Counted from the stretch's first letter, positions 11,990-24,847 are shown. The stretch: 64,000 bases of DNA from Panorpa germanica (GCA_963678705.1 OY783204.1:2924701-2988700); one strand, 5' to 3'. Translations and numbers: made by a program. The notes: generated from the sequence alone by a model not told the origin.

Positions 11990-13249
11990 TATATGTTTTA
12001 CAATTAAACGGGTTCCATTACAAAATCCATTATTAGCATTCATATTTCTTAAAAGCATTATGATTGCACCTATTTTTAAATTTAATTTATGTGGAGGCAT
12101 ACCTGATGGTGTCAAACTATTTAAAAATTCTACTGGAAAATGATTTTGTTCTGTATCTGAATCAGTTGAAACAGAGTCATGACTTAAAGAATAAATTTGT
12201 TCACCATCCAATAAATTTAAAACTTTTTTATTACTCTGTAATGTGTCTTCATTTAATGGACATAAAATTACGCGAGATTTTAATTCATCAACACTAACTA
12301 AATTAATATTATTATTAGTATATTTCATCGACTAATGGTTTGTCAGAAATGAATTTATTTGGAATTTTAACCATGTTTACCATTTCCAAATGGCTTATTA
12401 TTTTTCATTAAATCACTTAAGACACATATCTACTACATCTAAAGCAAAGTAAGGCGCCATTGTAACCTCGTTCCATTTAATTAATTTAGCTGACTTTAAT
12501 AATTTCCAATCAATAGAGTTGTGCCTTATGGATGAAGTTGAATTTCCATCTACGGGAACCGGCAATTTAAACCGCGAATGGATCTTTCCACCTGATTTTA
12601 GTAACATAGCTGCTATTCCTGTCCTAGCTACAGGTATAGCAGTTAATCCCATTCCACGTACGACGTGTAGTAAAGCAGTATAAAGAAATATTTTCCCAGA
12701 ACCACCCGACCCATGAATAAAGAAATATCTTTGCTCTTCATTATCGTTGTTTATGCAAAGCATTATTTCATCAAATACGTTTTTCTGTTCCGAATTTAAT
12801 TGATTACTAAAATTAACTCTTTGCTCAAATTCTTCTGCTTGGTTAAATGTTTCCCTAACTAAAACTAAATTTACATTATGATTTTCCAGAAATCCAGATC
12901 CAGATTGAAATTATGTAATTTTAATATATCAATGATATCATTGATAGCTAACTGCCGCAGTTTCTTGGTTATAAGCTAAACTATAATCTTCGCATAAACT
13001 AACTTTATGATTATCCCATAATAAATTAGGATCGCAGGGTTCGCAAAAAATACAAATAAAAGCAAATAGCTGTCGTAGCTGTTTGGGCATTTTACAAATC
13101 GAAGCATCATCTAAACAACGATTCCATTGAGTAACATCATTCAATAAACCTAATTGTTTTGCTGTTTCGTGGAAAGTGGAATATTCGATTCCATTGAGAG
13201 TTCGCAAGTCTTTGAAACATGTAGCGCCGCGTACATGAATCAACAATAA
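11990..13249 (-). pseudogene. Helitron C helicase, central piece
   Basis: On the minus strand this reads from LLIHVRGATCFKDLRTLNG (next to 13249) through a Walker A region (GSGGSGKIF, near 12690) and GIAAMLLKSGGKIHSRFKLP to PVEFLNSLTPSGMPPHKLNL and NGFCNGTRLIVKHI. These match the Pif1-type helicase of Helitron A block by block. At least three breaks and internal losses separate the readable blocks (about 12938-13246, 12413-12900, 11990-12328). It is clearly a different, older family than A/B. Confidence 0.8.
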
Positions 13250-13611
13250 TCTATATATATAAAAATCAATTGCTGTTCGTTAGTCTCGCTAAAACTCGAG
13301 AACGGCTAAACGGATTTATCTTATCTTGGTCTTGAATTATTCGTGGAGGTCTAGGGAAGGTTTAAAAGGTGAGAAAAATTCGAATAATTGCCGGGAAAAT
13401 CCTCAAAACAGCATTTTTCTATTTCCCATACAAACGTTTTCTAAATAAAATGGAGAGTCAATTTGTAATTTATTACCGCTGCATAAAGTTCAAATTCGCG
13501 TGCGCGTTGGAGGACCTAATATCGCGTTCTGAAACTCAACAAAAGTGAAAGTGAATCGCGAACGCGACAAAATTGCATAGTCTCAAAATACATAGTACAT
13601 AAATAAACACA

Positions 13612-13697
13612 ATTTTAGCTAACTTCAGTTGTTACTCTGTCCGATTATTTTTTTATTTTAGCTAACTTAAGTTGTTACTCTGTCCGATTATTTTTTT
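13612..13697 (+). repeat. Tandem 43-bp repeat upstream of the Helitron A gene
   Basis: Two adjacent 43-bp units (13612-13654, 13655-13697), each beginning ATTTTAGCTAACTT and ending in a T run, differing at one position. The same pair is present in Helitron B (32286-32371), so it belongs to the family. It lies in the 5' non-coding part, where a promoter would be expected; that role is inference. Confidence 0.75.
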
Positions 13698-14033
13698 AAT
13701 AAGACTATATAGAAATCGAAAGATAAATCAATAATAATAAAGACAAATTAAATTATAAATCTTAAGTTAAATTCTGAACGCAATCTCAATATGTATTTGA
13801 CATTAGATTTGACAACCAACTGATATGTCATTCCATCCTGTCGCATTTCAGAGCACGGAAAAAATTATATTATCGTTATATCTATCTTTGTGGCTACGTG
13901 CGCGAGAACTTTCTTTACTTTGGTGATCCTTTGTGATAGTCACATTCCAAGTAATGTGTTCTTTTTTGTGATAGTGACACTTTACTGCTAAATGAGCGGG
14001 AAATTTTCTCACTTTGATTAATTACAATTTACG

Positions 14034-17000
14034 ATGCCGAGGAGAAGACGACCTAACTTAGGTCGTCGTAGTCAATCAAATGTGCGAAGAGCTACCTCAC
14101 GTGCTAACCGCACTGATGACCAGAGACAGACAGATCAAGAAAATAGTCGTATTGCTATGTCAGAATTGCGTTCTTTGGTGAGTGACAATGTAGGAGATAG
14201 GCTTAGAATGCAACGAGTTCGTGCACATCAAACACAACAACAGCAAGCTAGACATAATGAAATTGAGCGAATCCGCAGACGCAGTGCTCCTGTGATTCTT
14301 GAACGAGCTGCATTCCACTATGATCCGGCAATTGATTATTGTGCCGACAAATCGGTAACAATTGGGGAAATGAAAACAATTTGTAAATATTGTAAGGCGT
14401 TAAAATACACTGGTGAATCTACTGGATTATGTTGTGCTGAAGGCAAAGTAAAATTGCCACAATTGGTCCCACCACCAGATCCTTTACGCTCTTTGGTTTC
14501 TGGGATTGGAAATGATTCTAAGCACTTCTTGACCAACATTCAGAAATATAACAACTGTTTCCAGATGACATCATTCGGTGCTACACATATTATACAAGAC
14601 AATTTCATGCCCACTTTCAAGGTATTATATAAGAATATTTTTTTATATTATTCAAGTTTGTACTAAAATATATATATCGGAAATTATTAATGGACAAATT
14701 TTTAAAAATTACAGATTCAAGGACAAATTTATCACTTACTGGGAACTCTGTTACCACTAACTGATGCAGATCATCAATTTTTACAAATTTATTTTATGGG
14801 CAATTCAGATGCGGAAATTAATAATCGTTGTGCTCACAATCCAACAGTGAAGAGAACCATTGTCCAACAATTACAAATATTTCTTCATCAGAATAACAAT
14901 TTAGTAAACATGTTCAAAATAGCATTGGATCGGATGCCATCTGATAGCCATAATATTATTATTCGAGCTGACAAAACACCTGCCGGTGAACACACAAGGA
15001 GGTTCAATTCACCTACCATTGATGAAGTGGCTGTTGTCATTGTGGGCGAAAATTTACAATCTAGAGATATTGTGCTTCATCGTCGGAATAGTGAGTTAAA
15101 ACGTGTATCTGAAACACACAGGAGTTATGATGCACTACAATATCCTTTGATCTTCTGGCAAGGGGAAGATGGATACCATTTTAATATCAAAATGGTAAAT
15201 CAAGTAACAGGTAAATGAATTGAACAAGATTAAATAATATTTTTAAATTCAATACATCTAAGTAACAATTTAAACATTTATCATTTTTGATCGCAGGTGC
15301 TGAAACCAACAAAAAAGTTAGTGCTATGAATTTAGGTGAAGTAAATCATATTTTGATGTGTCAACGACTTTTTCATCAGTTTGCAGTTGACATGTATGTC
15401 AAAATTGAGACTGAACGATTGACATACATCCGTTTGAACCAACGACGGCTACGGTCAGAGGAATACATCCATCTCCGCGATGCTATAAATGCTGATGGCA
15501 ATGTGAATAATGTAGGAAGAATGACAATTTTGCCAGCTACTTATATAGGAAGCCCACGTCACATGCATGAATATGCTCAGGATGCTATGTCATATGTTAG
15601 GCATTATGGCCGCCCAGATTTATTTGTTACATTCACATGTAACCCAAAATGGTCCGAAATCGAGAAGGAATTACTACATAGCCAAACACCAGTTGATAGA
15701 CATGACATAACTGCCAGAGTTTTTAAACAAAAATTAAAATCTCTCATGAATTTTTTAATAAAGCATTGTGTGTATGGCCGAGTCCGTTGTTGGATGTACT
15801 CTGTAGAATGGCAAAAGCGTGGATTGCCACATGCGCACATTTTAGTCTGGTTAGTGGACAAAATAAGGCCAGATGAGATTGATTCTATAATTTCAGCTGA
15901 AATTCCAGATGAAATAGTTGACCCAAAATTGCATGCAGTAGTAACCAAACACATGATACATGGACCTTGCGGACATTTCAACTACAATTCACCCTGTATG
16001 GTCGACGGTAGGTGTTCCAAACGATACCCAAGAGACCTGCTTGCTGAAACCATAACGGGAAATGATGGATACCCATTGTATCGTCGGCGATTAGTTGCGG
16101 ACAGTGGGCGATCGGTAGTTGTGAAGGTAAGAGGACAAAATGTTGATGTAGACAATCGTTGGATTGTGCCATACTCGCCAATATTGTCCAAAGCTTTTGA
16201 GACTCACATCAATGTGGAATATTGTAATTCTGTGAAGTCGATAAAGTACATATGTAAATATGTTAATAAAGGTAGTGATATGGCTGTCTTCGGTGTAACC
16301 AATGCAAATGATGAAATATCACAGTACCAGATGGGTCGCTATGTAAGTAGCAACGAAGCTATTTGGCGTATCTTTTCATTTGCGATCCATGAAAGACACC
16401 CTACAGTAGTCCATTTGGCAGTCCATTTAGAAAATGGTCAACGAGTTTATTTTAATGAATCTAACGCGGCAGACAGGGCGGCACATCCACCGTCGACAAC
16501 ATTAACAAGTTTCTTCACAGTTTGTCAAACTGATGATTTTGCTCGCACTTTGCTGTATGCTGACATGCCACGCTATTACACATGGAACGCATCATCGAAA
16601 TCGTTTCAGCGTCGAAAACAAGGAACACCAGTTGAAGGACATCCAAATGTATTTGCTTCAGATGCTCTGGGTCGCATCTACACAGTACATCCAAATAACG
16701 ATGAATGTTATTATTTGCGGTTGTTGTTGGTGAATGTTCGTGGTCCGACATCGTTTAAACAACTGAGAACAGTTAATGGACAGCTGTGTGCGACTTACCG
16801 TGAGGCATGTCAACTATTACATTTACTTGAGAACGATTCGCACTGGGATGATACGCTCAAGGATTCCGTAATATCTTCGTCGCCGCATCAAATTCGTACA
16901 TTGTTTGCGATTATCATATCGACATGTTTCCCCTCGAATCCAAAAGATTTGTGGGTTAAGTATAGAGATGACATGTCTGAGGATGTTTTGTATCGTGTGC

Positions 17001-18595
17001 GCCGTCAAACTTTGAATCCTACACTACAAATGACTGAAGAAATTTACAATGACACATTGATCATGATAGAAGATATGTGTTTATTGATGGCAAATAAAGT
17101 ATTGTCGTGTTTGGGAATGACAGCACCCAATCGTCATATGCACGATGCATTAAACCACGAGTTGCAAAGAGAACATCAGTACGACATTGAAGCATTGGCC
17201 GAAACAGTTCGTACAAATGTTCCACAATTAAATCAACAACAAAGAATTGCGTACGACACTTTGATAGAAGCTGTGAACAGTGGATCTGGTGGAATTTATT
17301 TCCTTGATGCTCCCGGAGGAACCGGAAAAACGTTTTTAATTTCATTGCTTTTGGCGAGGATCAGATCGCGAAATGATGTTGCTCTAGCGTTGGCTTCATC
17401 TGGAATAGCTGCAACTCTGCTCGAAGGCGGGCGAACTGCACATTCTGCCTTGAAATTACCACTAAACATGCAAATCACCGAAACACCAATTTGCAACATC
17501 GCCAAAAATAGCGCAATGGCCAAGATCCTACAGGTATGCAAATTAATTGTTTGGGATGAATACACAATGGCCCATAAGAGGTCACTGGAGGCACTGGACA
17601 GAACGTTGAAAGATCTTCGTGACAACCAAAATATTTTTGGTGGGGCCATGATTCTGTTGTCAGGTGATTTTCGTCAGACTCTTCCAGTTACTCCCCGATC
17701 AACTGTTGCTGATGAACTAAATGCATGCCTAAAATCATCAAATTTGTGGCAGTACGTAAAGACACTCCACTTAACAACTAACATGCGAGTATTTTTGCAA
17801 CAAGATGAAACTGCTAATGTGTTTGCGAAGCAGTTGTTAGACATTGGAAATAATAAAGTTGCAGTGGACACCTCGACCGGATTCATCACATTACCTACAG
17901 ATTTCTGTCACATCACAGACTCAAAAGTGGAGCTTATTCAGCGAGTTTTCCCAGATATAGCGCAAAAGTTCAATAACCATAATTGGCTGGGTGAACGAGC
18001 AATATTAGCAGCGAAAAATAATGATGTAGAGGATCTTAATGCGACCATTCAGAATTTTCTTCCAGGACAGTTGGTTTCCTTCAAATCAGTCGACACCGTA
18101 ATGAACCAGGATGACGTAATCAACTATCCCACTGAGTTTTTAAATTCACTGGAATTGCCTGGATTACCACCTCACAATTTGCAGTTAAAAGTAGGATCAG
18201 TTGTCATCATGCTGCGTAACATTAATCAACCTCGACTATGCAATGGAACAAGACTGGCTGTGAAAAGACTGATGAATAACGTCATTGAGGCGACAATCAT
18301 AAAAGGAAAATACAAAGGAGAGGATGTCTTGATCCCGCGGATACCGATGATTCCAACGGACTTACCATTCGATTTTAAACGCTTACAATTTCCAGTACGT
18401 CTGGCCTTTGCGATGACCATAAATAAATCGCAAGGACAGTCTTTAGAAGTTTGTGGAATCAACTTGGAGTTTCCCTGTTTCGCGCATGGACAATTATACG
18501 TCGCGTGTTCGCGCGTCGGAAAACCGTCTTCTTTGTTTATTTACGCACCACAAAACAAAACAAAAAATATAGTTTATGAGAAAGCTTTAAATTAA
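14034..18595 (+). CDS. Helitron A Rep/helicase, three exons
   Basis: I read exons 14034-14621, 14715-15210 and 15297-18595, joined at consensus GT/AG sites (93- and 86-bp introns, phases 0 and 1), giving 1460 residues. A zinc-finger-like CKYC...GLCC lies at residues 117-134. The HUH nickase has H-A-H at 540-542 (GLPHAHILVW) and paired catalytic tyrosines at 679 and 683 (YICKY). The Pif1-like helicase has Walker A GGTGKT at about 1035, Walker B WDEYTM at 1114, LLSGDFRQTLPV, and motif [17 protein letters not shown] with YVACSRVG. It nicks the element end and unwinds DNA for rolling-circle transposition. Two oddities against copy B: nine residues (around FYSYRLMIR) are missing soon after the third exon begins, and Walker B has Y for the usual C. 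The frame is otherwise open. Confidence 0.9.
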
Positions 18596-18819
18596 TTAAC
18601 AGACTGTATTTTCACAGTGTGTGTCTGTGAATATCAAATTTAAACCTTATAAATAGCCAGTATTTCAGGAAAACTCTGATTTCTAAGTAAGCAACATGAT
18701 GTATCGAAAATAATAATAAAACTTCATGCTTTATTCAATAAATGCTTTTTCATTAATAATTATTTTGTTTGTTTTAAAATCATTTTATACAAAAGATTAG
18801 GTCTTTTATTTATCGATGA

Positions 18820-18848
18820 GGCAGTACGAAGTCTGCCGGGTCAGCTAG
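18820..18848 (+). other. Helitron A 3' hairpin and CTAG terminus
   Basis: GGCAG (18820-18824) pairs with CTGCC (18833-18837) around an 8-base loop, followed by GGGTCAGCTAG. This is the termination signal expected for Helitrons. The same sequence, inverted, starts Helitron B at 27108. Confidence 0.88.
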
Positions 18849-19134
18849 TCTTAAATAAAACCTTTCACCTTCTTTAGGACTAACACTATACATTCTCGGA
18901 ATTATCAAATGACTTATGCGCTGTCTTAAAGTCCATGTCTTTTTGCGATCAAAAATGTAATGTTCGGTACAATGTACAAACAAGTTTTAGCCTCTACCGA
19001 TGTTGAATTTAATTTAAACCAAGCCGTTAATGTAGTTTCTGAAAACCGTGCTAATGCAGATTCTTCATTTTCTTCAGTAAATAAAATATTTTGTTGGTTT
19101 TCTAAATGAACTGCTAACCTATATATAGTGTGTG
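18849..19134 (-). pseudogene. Helitron C Rep region piece
   Basis: The minus strand reads HTIYRLAVHLENQQNILFTEENEESALAR, then after a frame change RQRISHLIIPRMYSVSPKEG and FYLR. It aligns with VVHLAVHLENGQRVYFNESNA and YTVHPNNDECYYLR of Helitron A. It lies between Helitron A and the BEL-1 LTR. Confidence 0.76.
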
Positions 19135-19572
19135 TGTTTGAATCGCGATTATTTTATCGCGATTATTTTTGCGAAGTTGTACGATGATGTCGAATTATGT
19201 GAAGAAAACCACGAATAATTTTTCGTTTAAAATTAAATTGATTGATTAAGAACTATCAACTACAAGCAACTGTGCAAAATGAATGAATGCTTTGTCTCGA
19301 ATACAATAGTTAAGTTAACAGTGAATTTAAAATAAACATAAGTACAATGGAATCAAAATTATAAAATAAACATAAGTACAATGGAATCAAAATTATAAAA
19401 TAAAACATAAGTACAATGGAATCAAAATTATAAAATAAAACCAGCACAAGCCGTAGACTCAGAATCACTACAAAATTTACAATCAATTTACATTTATAAC
19501 AAAAAACTAAAATTAAAGAGCCGATGTGGTCCATCAGCTGGTTCTGTCTATTAAAACTTATAGTACGCAACA
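19135..19572 (-). repeat. BEL-1 3' LTR
   Basis: 438 bp with TGTTTG...GCAACA on the plus strand, so TG/CA ends in either orientation. It holds three copies of a ~34-bp minisatellite (unit around CATAAGTACAATGGAATC, about 19326-19439). Its partner LTR has five. Confidence 0.9.
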
Positions 19573-19598
19573 TGCACCACGCCTTGAACTATTGTAGT

Positions 19599-22500
19599 TC
19601 AATGTTTATGAATAGTAGAGTCGTCTTCAGCCGGCAGCGGGCATAACCTTTTTGAGCTGCGATCCAGTTGCCCTGAGGCAGTTTTAATTGTGGCAACACG
19701 CACTATCCCATCTTTCCCAGGATGAATTTTGATCACACGACCTAGCAGCCACTGAAATGGAGGGAGGTTATCCTCGGCAATTAAGACAAGTGTGCCGACT
19801 TGAAGATTCGGTGACTTTCCTTGATGAGCTGGCCGCGTGATTAGTTGATGAAAGTATTCCTTATACCACCGCTTCCAAAAGTGTTGCTTCATCTGCTGTG
19901 CATGTTGGAATGCCGACAGTCGATTGGAGGTGGAGCTAGTCCAGTCCGCTTGAGGAAAGCTTGTCAGTGGACCACCAATAAGAAAATGGCCAGGAGTTAA
20001 AGGGAGTAGGTCATTGGGATCAGGAGATAAGGGAGATATAGGACGAACATTTAGGATGGCTTCGATCTCAACTACATACGTTTCTAATTACTCGTACGTT
20101 AACACAGTGTTCCCTACAGTGCGCGTCAGGTGATTCTTAAATGATCGTACCGCAGCCTCCCAAAGCCCTCCGAAGTGAGGAGCCCTGGGAGGAATAAAAT
20201 GCCAAGTTATTTTATCCTCGTGAAGATATCTCTGTATTAAATACTTGTTCTCGGCTGTGTTAATAAGATCATATAATTCATTTAATTCGCGATTTGCCCC
20301 TACAAAATTGGTAGCGTTGTCGGAGAAAATGTCCGTAGACTTTCCACGCCTAGAAAAGAAACGCTTGAGACTAGCAATAAATGCCTCTGTGGTGAGGTCA
20401 CTTACCAGTTCGAGGTGGACAGCCTTAGTAGACATGCAAACATATAAAGCCACATAAACCTTTACGCTCTGACGATTACGATGTCGTCTTTCCTTAATGT
20501 ACAACGGTCCACAATAATCGACCCCGACGCGAAGAAACGGACGGGCCTGGGAGACTCGGTAGGGTGGAAGACCGCCCATGACGTGGTCTGTTGGACGAGG
20601 CTTAGCTCGAAAACAGATCACACATTGATGTATAATTTTTCGCGTAACGTTGCGACTGTCCAGCGGCCAATAGGTTTGACGCACGGAATATAAGGTGCTT
20701 TGAATACCCGCGTGATTGAGCCGAACATGCTCCTCCCGTATAATGGTGCGAGTGATGTGATGATGAGCGGGCAATAATATAGGGTGACGCTGACTGTCGG
20801 GCAAGTCAGCGCGCGCAAGTCTACCACCTACACGGAGAATTCCTATGGAGTCGAGAAACGGGCTAAGAGGTATTAAGCGACTGTTATCCTGAACAGCTAT
20901 CGATAAATTTCTACTGAAAACGAGGATCCTTGAACTATTTTATTTATCGTTTCGCGGGCTGTGGCCATTTCCGAAAGCGATAAGCAGCCATAAGTTCGCG
21001 GTGAATCCTTGCATCTTGAATTGTTAATGAACCGGAGAATGTATGCAACAATACGGGTCGTTTTGCCCAGCGAGGAGTACCTGTCAATCAGCTCAAACCC
21101 TCGCAATTGTAATTTCAAGCAGGTGTAATTAGTAAGCGCGTTTGTTTTTACATCAGGAAGCTCAATGCTAGCTAAAATTGTTTTGGGCCATGAGCTCTGA
21201 GGTTCTAATAGCCATGACGGACCATGCAGCCACAGTTTTCCTGAAATAAACTCCGACGGAAGCTGACCGCAAGAAACTAGATCCGCGGCGTTGTCAAGTA
21301 AAGCAATGTGTCGCCAATGACACGTGGCGGTTAATCGTTGTATTTCGGCGACGCGGTTAGAGACAAATGTTTTTAGGCGATGCGGATAAGTGTTGTTCCA
21401 ATGCAATGCTATCGTGGAGTCACACCACAAGAAAAGGTCGTCTATGGTAATTAACAGCGCGGTTTTTACAGTTTCAACAAGCCGAGAAAGCAAAAGGACG
21501 CCGCAGAGCTCCAAACGAGGTAGTGAAATGGAACTTACTGGAGCCACTCGCGACTTAGAGCAGATAAGTTGAACGTGGGCCCTATCATTTTTATCTACGC
21601 CTCGTAAGTAAATACGACTTCTCGCTAGCGTCACAAAATCCATGTAATTGAATATTTTTTGATTCAGCTACAGTGATGCAGCGTTTGAACCGCGGTGACT
21701 CGAGTAACGGAAGCTGGTCACGAAACGTTAACCACAAAGTATGTATATCTACGGGAATAGCTTCATCCCAGGCTACCCCTAATTTCCATAACACTTGCAT
21801 AACTATTTTCGCATACACTATTACCGGACCCAGAAGACCCAGCGGATCAAATAATTGAGCTATTTGACTTAAGATGGAACGTTTATTTACAGCGGTAATC
21901 TTACTGCTATTTACACTGTAGAAAATCTGATCCTCCCTAGCATTCCAGTGAATACCTAGGGCCTTGATTGTCATATCAGGATCCAGTGACATGTGAGTAG
22001 CATTGTCATTTTCATCGCAGCTGTAAACGAGAGATGGATCATTTGACGCCCATTTTCTCAAGTTAAACCCACTCCTTTTAGAGGATCCTTTAACTAATTG
22101 ATTCACGCTCCCTGCGACGACCCATCCAAGCTGTGTCTTTTGGAGTACGGCATCCGGATAATTTTTTAACTGTATTTGGCCTACGCTTAATAGTTTATAA
22201 AATAAACTGACACCTATCAAGGCATCTACGCTCGATGGTTTGCAGAATTCCGGATCCGCAAGTGCAATATTTTTTGGAATTTCAAACTGCGAGGGATCTA
22301 TATGCGCCGACGGCATTGCCTTACTTATGTTTGGAACTATAAGAAATTCTATGTTTTTTGAGAATCTATTAAAACGCGATTTAATAGTAGCACGGGTGCT
22401 GTATTTAATGTTAGTGCATAGGTCATCGACTCCGCTGACCGAAATATTGACTTCAGTACGGTTCAGCGCTAAAAACTTAGCCGTGGCTTCCGTAATGAAA

Positions 22501-22841
22501 TGACCCTGAGAACCAGCGTCTAGGAAGACTCTACAAGTTTTTGTAACGCCTTCCGGATTTGCCAGATCCACTACGGCAGTGGCTAACAAGACTTCTGACG
22601 ATACGCGCGCATGCAAATTTACACTAGATCTAGGCATCTCCGAATGAGACGCTGTTTCTGCTGGAATATTATTAGACGAGGATGAGGGTTTATTGAAGTG
22701 AAGAAGAGTGTGATGTCGTTGTTTACATTTGTGACACGTGCCAGAAGTGCACTTGGAGACAGAGTGGCCCTCGTGCAGACAATTAATGCACCAGTTACTC
22801 TTTCTTGCTAGTTCATATCGAGCAAAAGGATCTAACGACAT
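19599..22841 (-). pseudogene. BEL-1 pol region (fossil)
   Basis: Domains 5' to 3' on the minus strand: CCHC knuckles (CINCLHEGHSVSKC, near 22780), aspartic protease (LDAGSQGHFI, near 22520), remnants of reverse transcriptase and RNase H (FDPLGLLGPVIVYAKIVMQ near 21840; CDASE near 21640), integrase with H2C2 zinc finger and DDE core (about 20088-20804; VDYCGPLY, SDNATNFVG, GGLWEAAVRSFK), then a DUF5641-type domain (about 19599-19892; LVLIAEDNLPPFQW). In BEL/Pao these parts are made as one polyprotein. The region is broken in several places and is not functional. Confidence 0.85.
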
Positions 22842-22973
22842 GAATTGTTCACAATTGCTGATGTAATGATTGCTACCTTGACAATGAATACAATTACGCT
22901 TTTGGGTTGCCGTGGTCGCAAAGACTTGCCTTGAGTGGCCGGTATCTCGACCTTTACCTCTTAAACGATTAAA

Positions 22974-23918
22974 CTAAGGATTCACAGATTGAGGGACTAC
23001 TTGAGCTCGCATACTTTCGAAATTAGCTCGCTTTGTTAAAAAGGCAATCATATGGTCGATGGTGGGCTTGGTCAAGGTGCAATAATGCTCTTCCCACAGT
23101 TCACGAACGTGCTCATGTAATTTGTCGCGAAGAATAACAATTAATAACGAATCCCAAGAGTCAACAGGTTCTCCTAGAGTTTTTAGAACACGTAAATTCT
23201 TCTGTACATGATCGATAAACGATCGCGTAGAGAAGTTGTTTGAAACTGCCGGTGTATTAAGTAGAGATTTAATATATTTTTCTTTTATAATTTGTCTATT
23301 ATCATATCGTTCTTTTAATAACTTCCACGCTAATTCATAATTCTGAGATGACAATTCAATGGAGGCAATAACCTCCTTCGCTTCACCCCTCAGACAATCT
23401 TTTAAAAAAATTAGTTTCCGAACTGTGGGTAAAGTGTTATCGTCATCGACCAAGGAGTTAAACAGGTCACAAAATCCTAACCAAGTGTCAAATAACCCGC
23501 CGAATGCTGGCAAATGAATAGTTGGTTAAGGTGCTTTATTCCTAAAATTTGTATTGTGCCCGGCTAATTGATTACTATGCACGGGTGGTGAACTATTCAA
23601 TTGATTTTGGGTCTGAGGACTGTTGCTCAATGATTCTAGGCCTTGATTATACGTTGATAATACCGGTGTTCCCATAATACTACTAGCAGTGGATACCCTA
23701 GAACCAGATGGGTTGGGAGAATTTGTTTTTTGCGAATCTAAAATTTTAATGGCCTTAGCGCATGCTTTCCAATACTGATCCTCGAACTCATCTCTATATT
23801 GATGCTGTTCCTTCGGAACACATCCCTCCTCATCCGCTACCAATAAGTCTATCTCGTCTTGATATGCTAAGAATTTTTCACGCGTTTGCTTTATCTCGTC
23901 GTATTTATTCCGAATCAT
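22974..23918 (-). pseudogene. BEL-1 gag region (fossil)
   Basis: The N-terminal block (NKYDEIKQTREKFLAYQDEI) is followed by a serine/asparagine-rich linker and a DUF1759-like Gag core (LIFLKDCLRGEAKEVIASIE and LAWKLLKERYDNRQIIKEKY), as in many BEL/Pao elements of insects. In the family this forms the particle shell. It is part of a broken element. Confidence 0.8.
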
Positions 23919-24356
23919 TATTGAGAAGGTTCACGAATGATGTTAGAGCTCGTTTTGCAGTCGCGCGTTTGATCTTTAAAAGTCTAACTTGCCCTTCAGC
24001 CATTATTAATTAATGGGAATTTTGTTTAAGGTAAAAATATGTACGAACAAATGCTAGGATAATTGGCGAATTGGGAAAATAGGATGAGTAATTGATCGGA
24101 ATTAAATGAGTGCTAAGAATTATTGGTGAATCAACTGACTTACTTGATCACGTCGATGTATTGTTCTGTATCCGCAGTGAAGTCGATTTGAAGTTTCAAT
24201 GAAGAACGGCACCCCGGTTATGATTATACAAATGTTGATTTGTTATTTGTATAATTCTTTGCATAAAAAATGTTTGATTGCACACGATTGATGTAGTTGT
24301 TTCTACTATCTGATTATTCTGGTTCACTGTTCACTATCTGGCTATCGAAGGACCAA

Positions 24357-24847
24357 TGTTTGTATCGCGTTATTTTATCGCGATCATTTTTGCGATGTTG
24401 TACGATGATGTTGTCGAATTATGTGAAGAAAACTACGAATAATTTTTCGTTTAAAATTAAATTGATTTATTAAGAACTATCAACTACAAGCAACTGTGCA
24501 AAATGAATGAATGCTTTGTCTTGAATACAATAGTTAAGTTAACAGTGAAGTACAATGGAATCAAAATTATAAAATAAACATAAGTACAATGGAATCAAAA
24601 TTATAAAAGAAACATAAGTACAATGGAATCAAAATTATAAAATAAACATAAGTACAATGGAATCAAAATTATAAAATAAACATAAGTACAGTGGAATCAA
24701 AATTATAAAATAAAACCAGCACAAGCCGTAGACTCAGAATCTCTACAAAATTTACAATCAATTTACATTTATAACAAAAAACTAAAATTAAAGAGCCGAT
24801 ATGGTCCATCAGCTGGTTCTGTCTATTAAAACTTATAGTACGCAACA
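24357..24847 (-). repeat. BEL-1 5' LTR with minisatellite and adjoining primer site
   Basis: 491 bp with the same ends as the 3' LTR. Five copies of the ~34-bp minisatellite (about 24546-24714) account for most of the extra length. Directly inside the element the minus strand reads TTGGTCCTTCGA, the position of the primer-binding site; I do not assign a tRNA. Confidence 0.88.

Larger units (their letters stand above)
13250..18848 (+). mobile_element. Helitron A, near-complete autonomous-type copy
   Basis: A 5599-bp rolling-circle transposon. It starts with TC (TCTATATATATAAAAATCAA), ends with CTAG, and lies between A (13249) and T (18849), the Helitron signature with no target duplication. 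A hairpin GGCAG...CTGCC (18820-18837) precedes the 3' CTAG by 11 bases. It carries one gene of three exons. It is inserted in the Helitron C helicase, between codons for FYLR and LLLIHVRG. An inverted copy (Helitron B) lies at 27108-32733; A is exactly 27 bp shorter. Confidence 0.92.
19135..24847 (-). mobile_element. BEL/Pao LTR retroelement BEL-1, fossil
   Basis: A 5.7-kb LTR element read on the minus strand, flanked by the 5-bp duplication GTGTG (19130-19134 and 24848-24852), inside Helitron C. It retains Gag with a DUF1759-like domain, zinc knuckles, aspartic protease, parts of reverse transcriptase and RNase H, an H2C2/DDE integrase and a DUF5641-type C-terminus, the BEL/Pao order. No envelope-like frame is seen. 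It is broken at roughly five places. The two LTRs differ by a few per cent over their shared part, so it is of moderate age. Confidence 0.9.

Noticed and set aside
15604-16191. Minus-strand frames opposite the Helitron A gene (repeated on the plus strand in Helitron B)
   Set aside because: They are antisense shadows of a strongly conserved coding sequence and appear twice because the Helitron does.
19135-24847. Envelope gene in BEL-1 (insect errantivirus-like)
   Set aside because: There is no room after the integrase and DUF5641 region, and no signal peptide or transmembrane frame is present.
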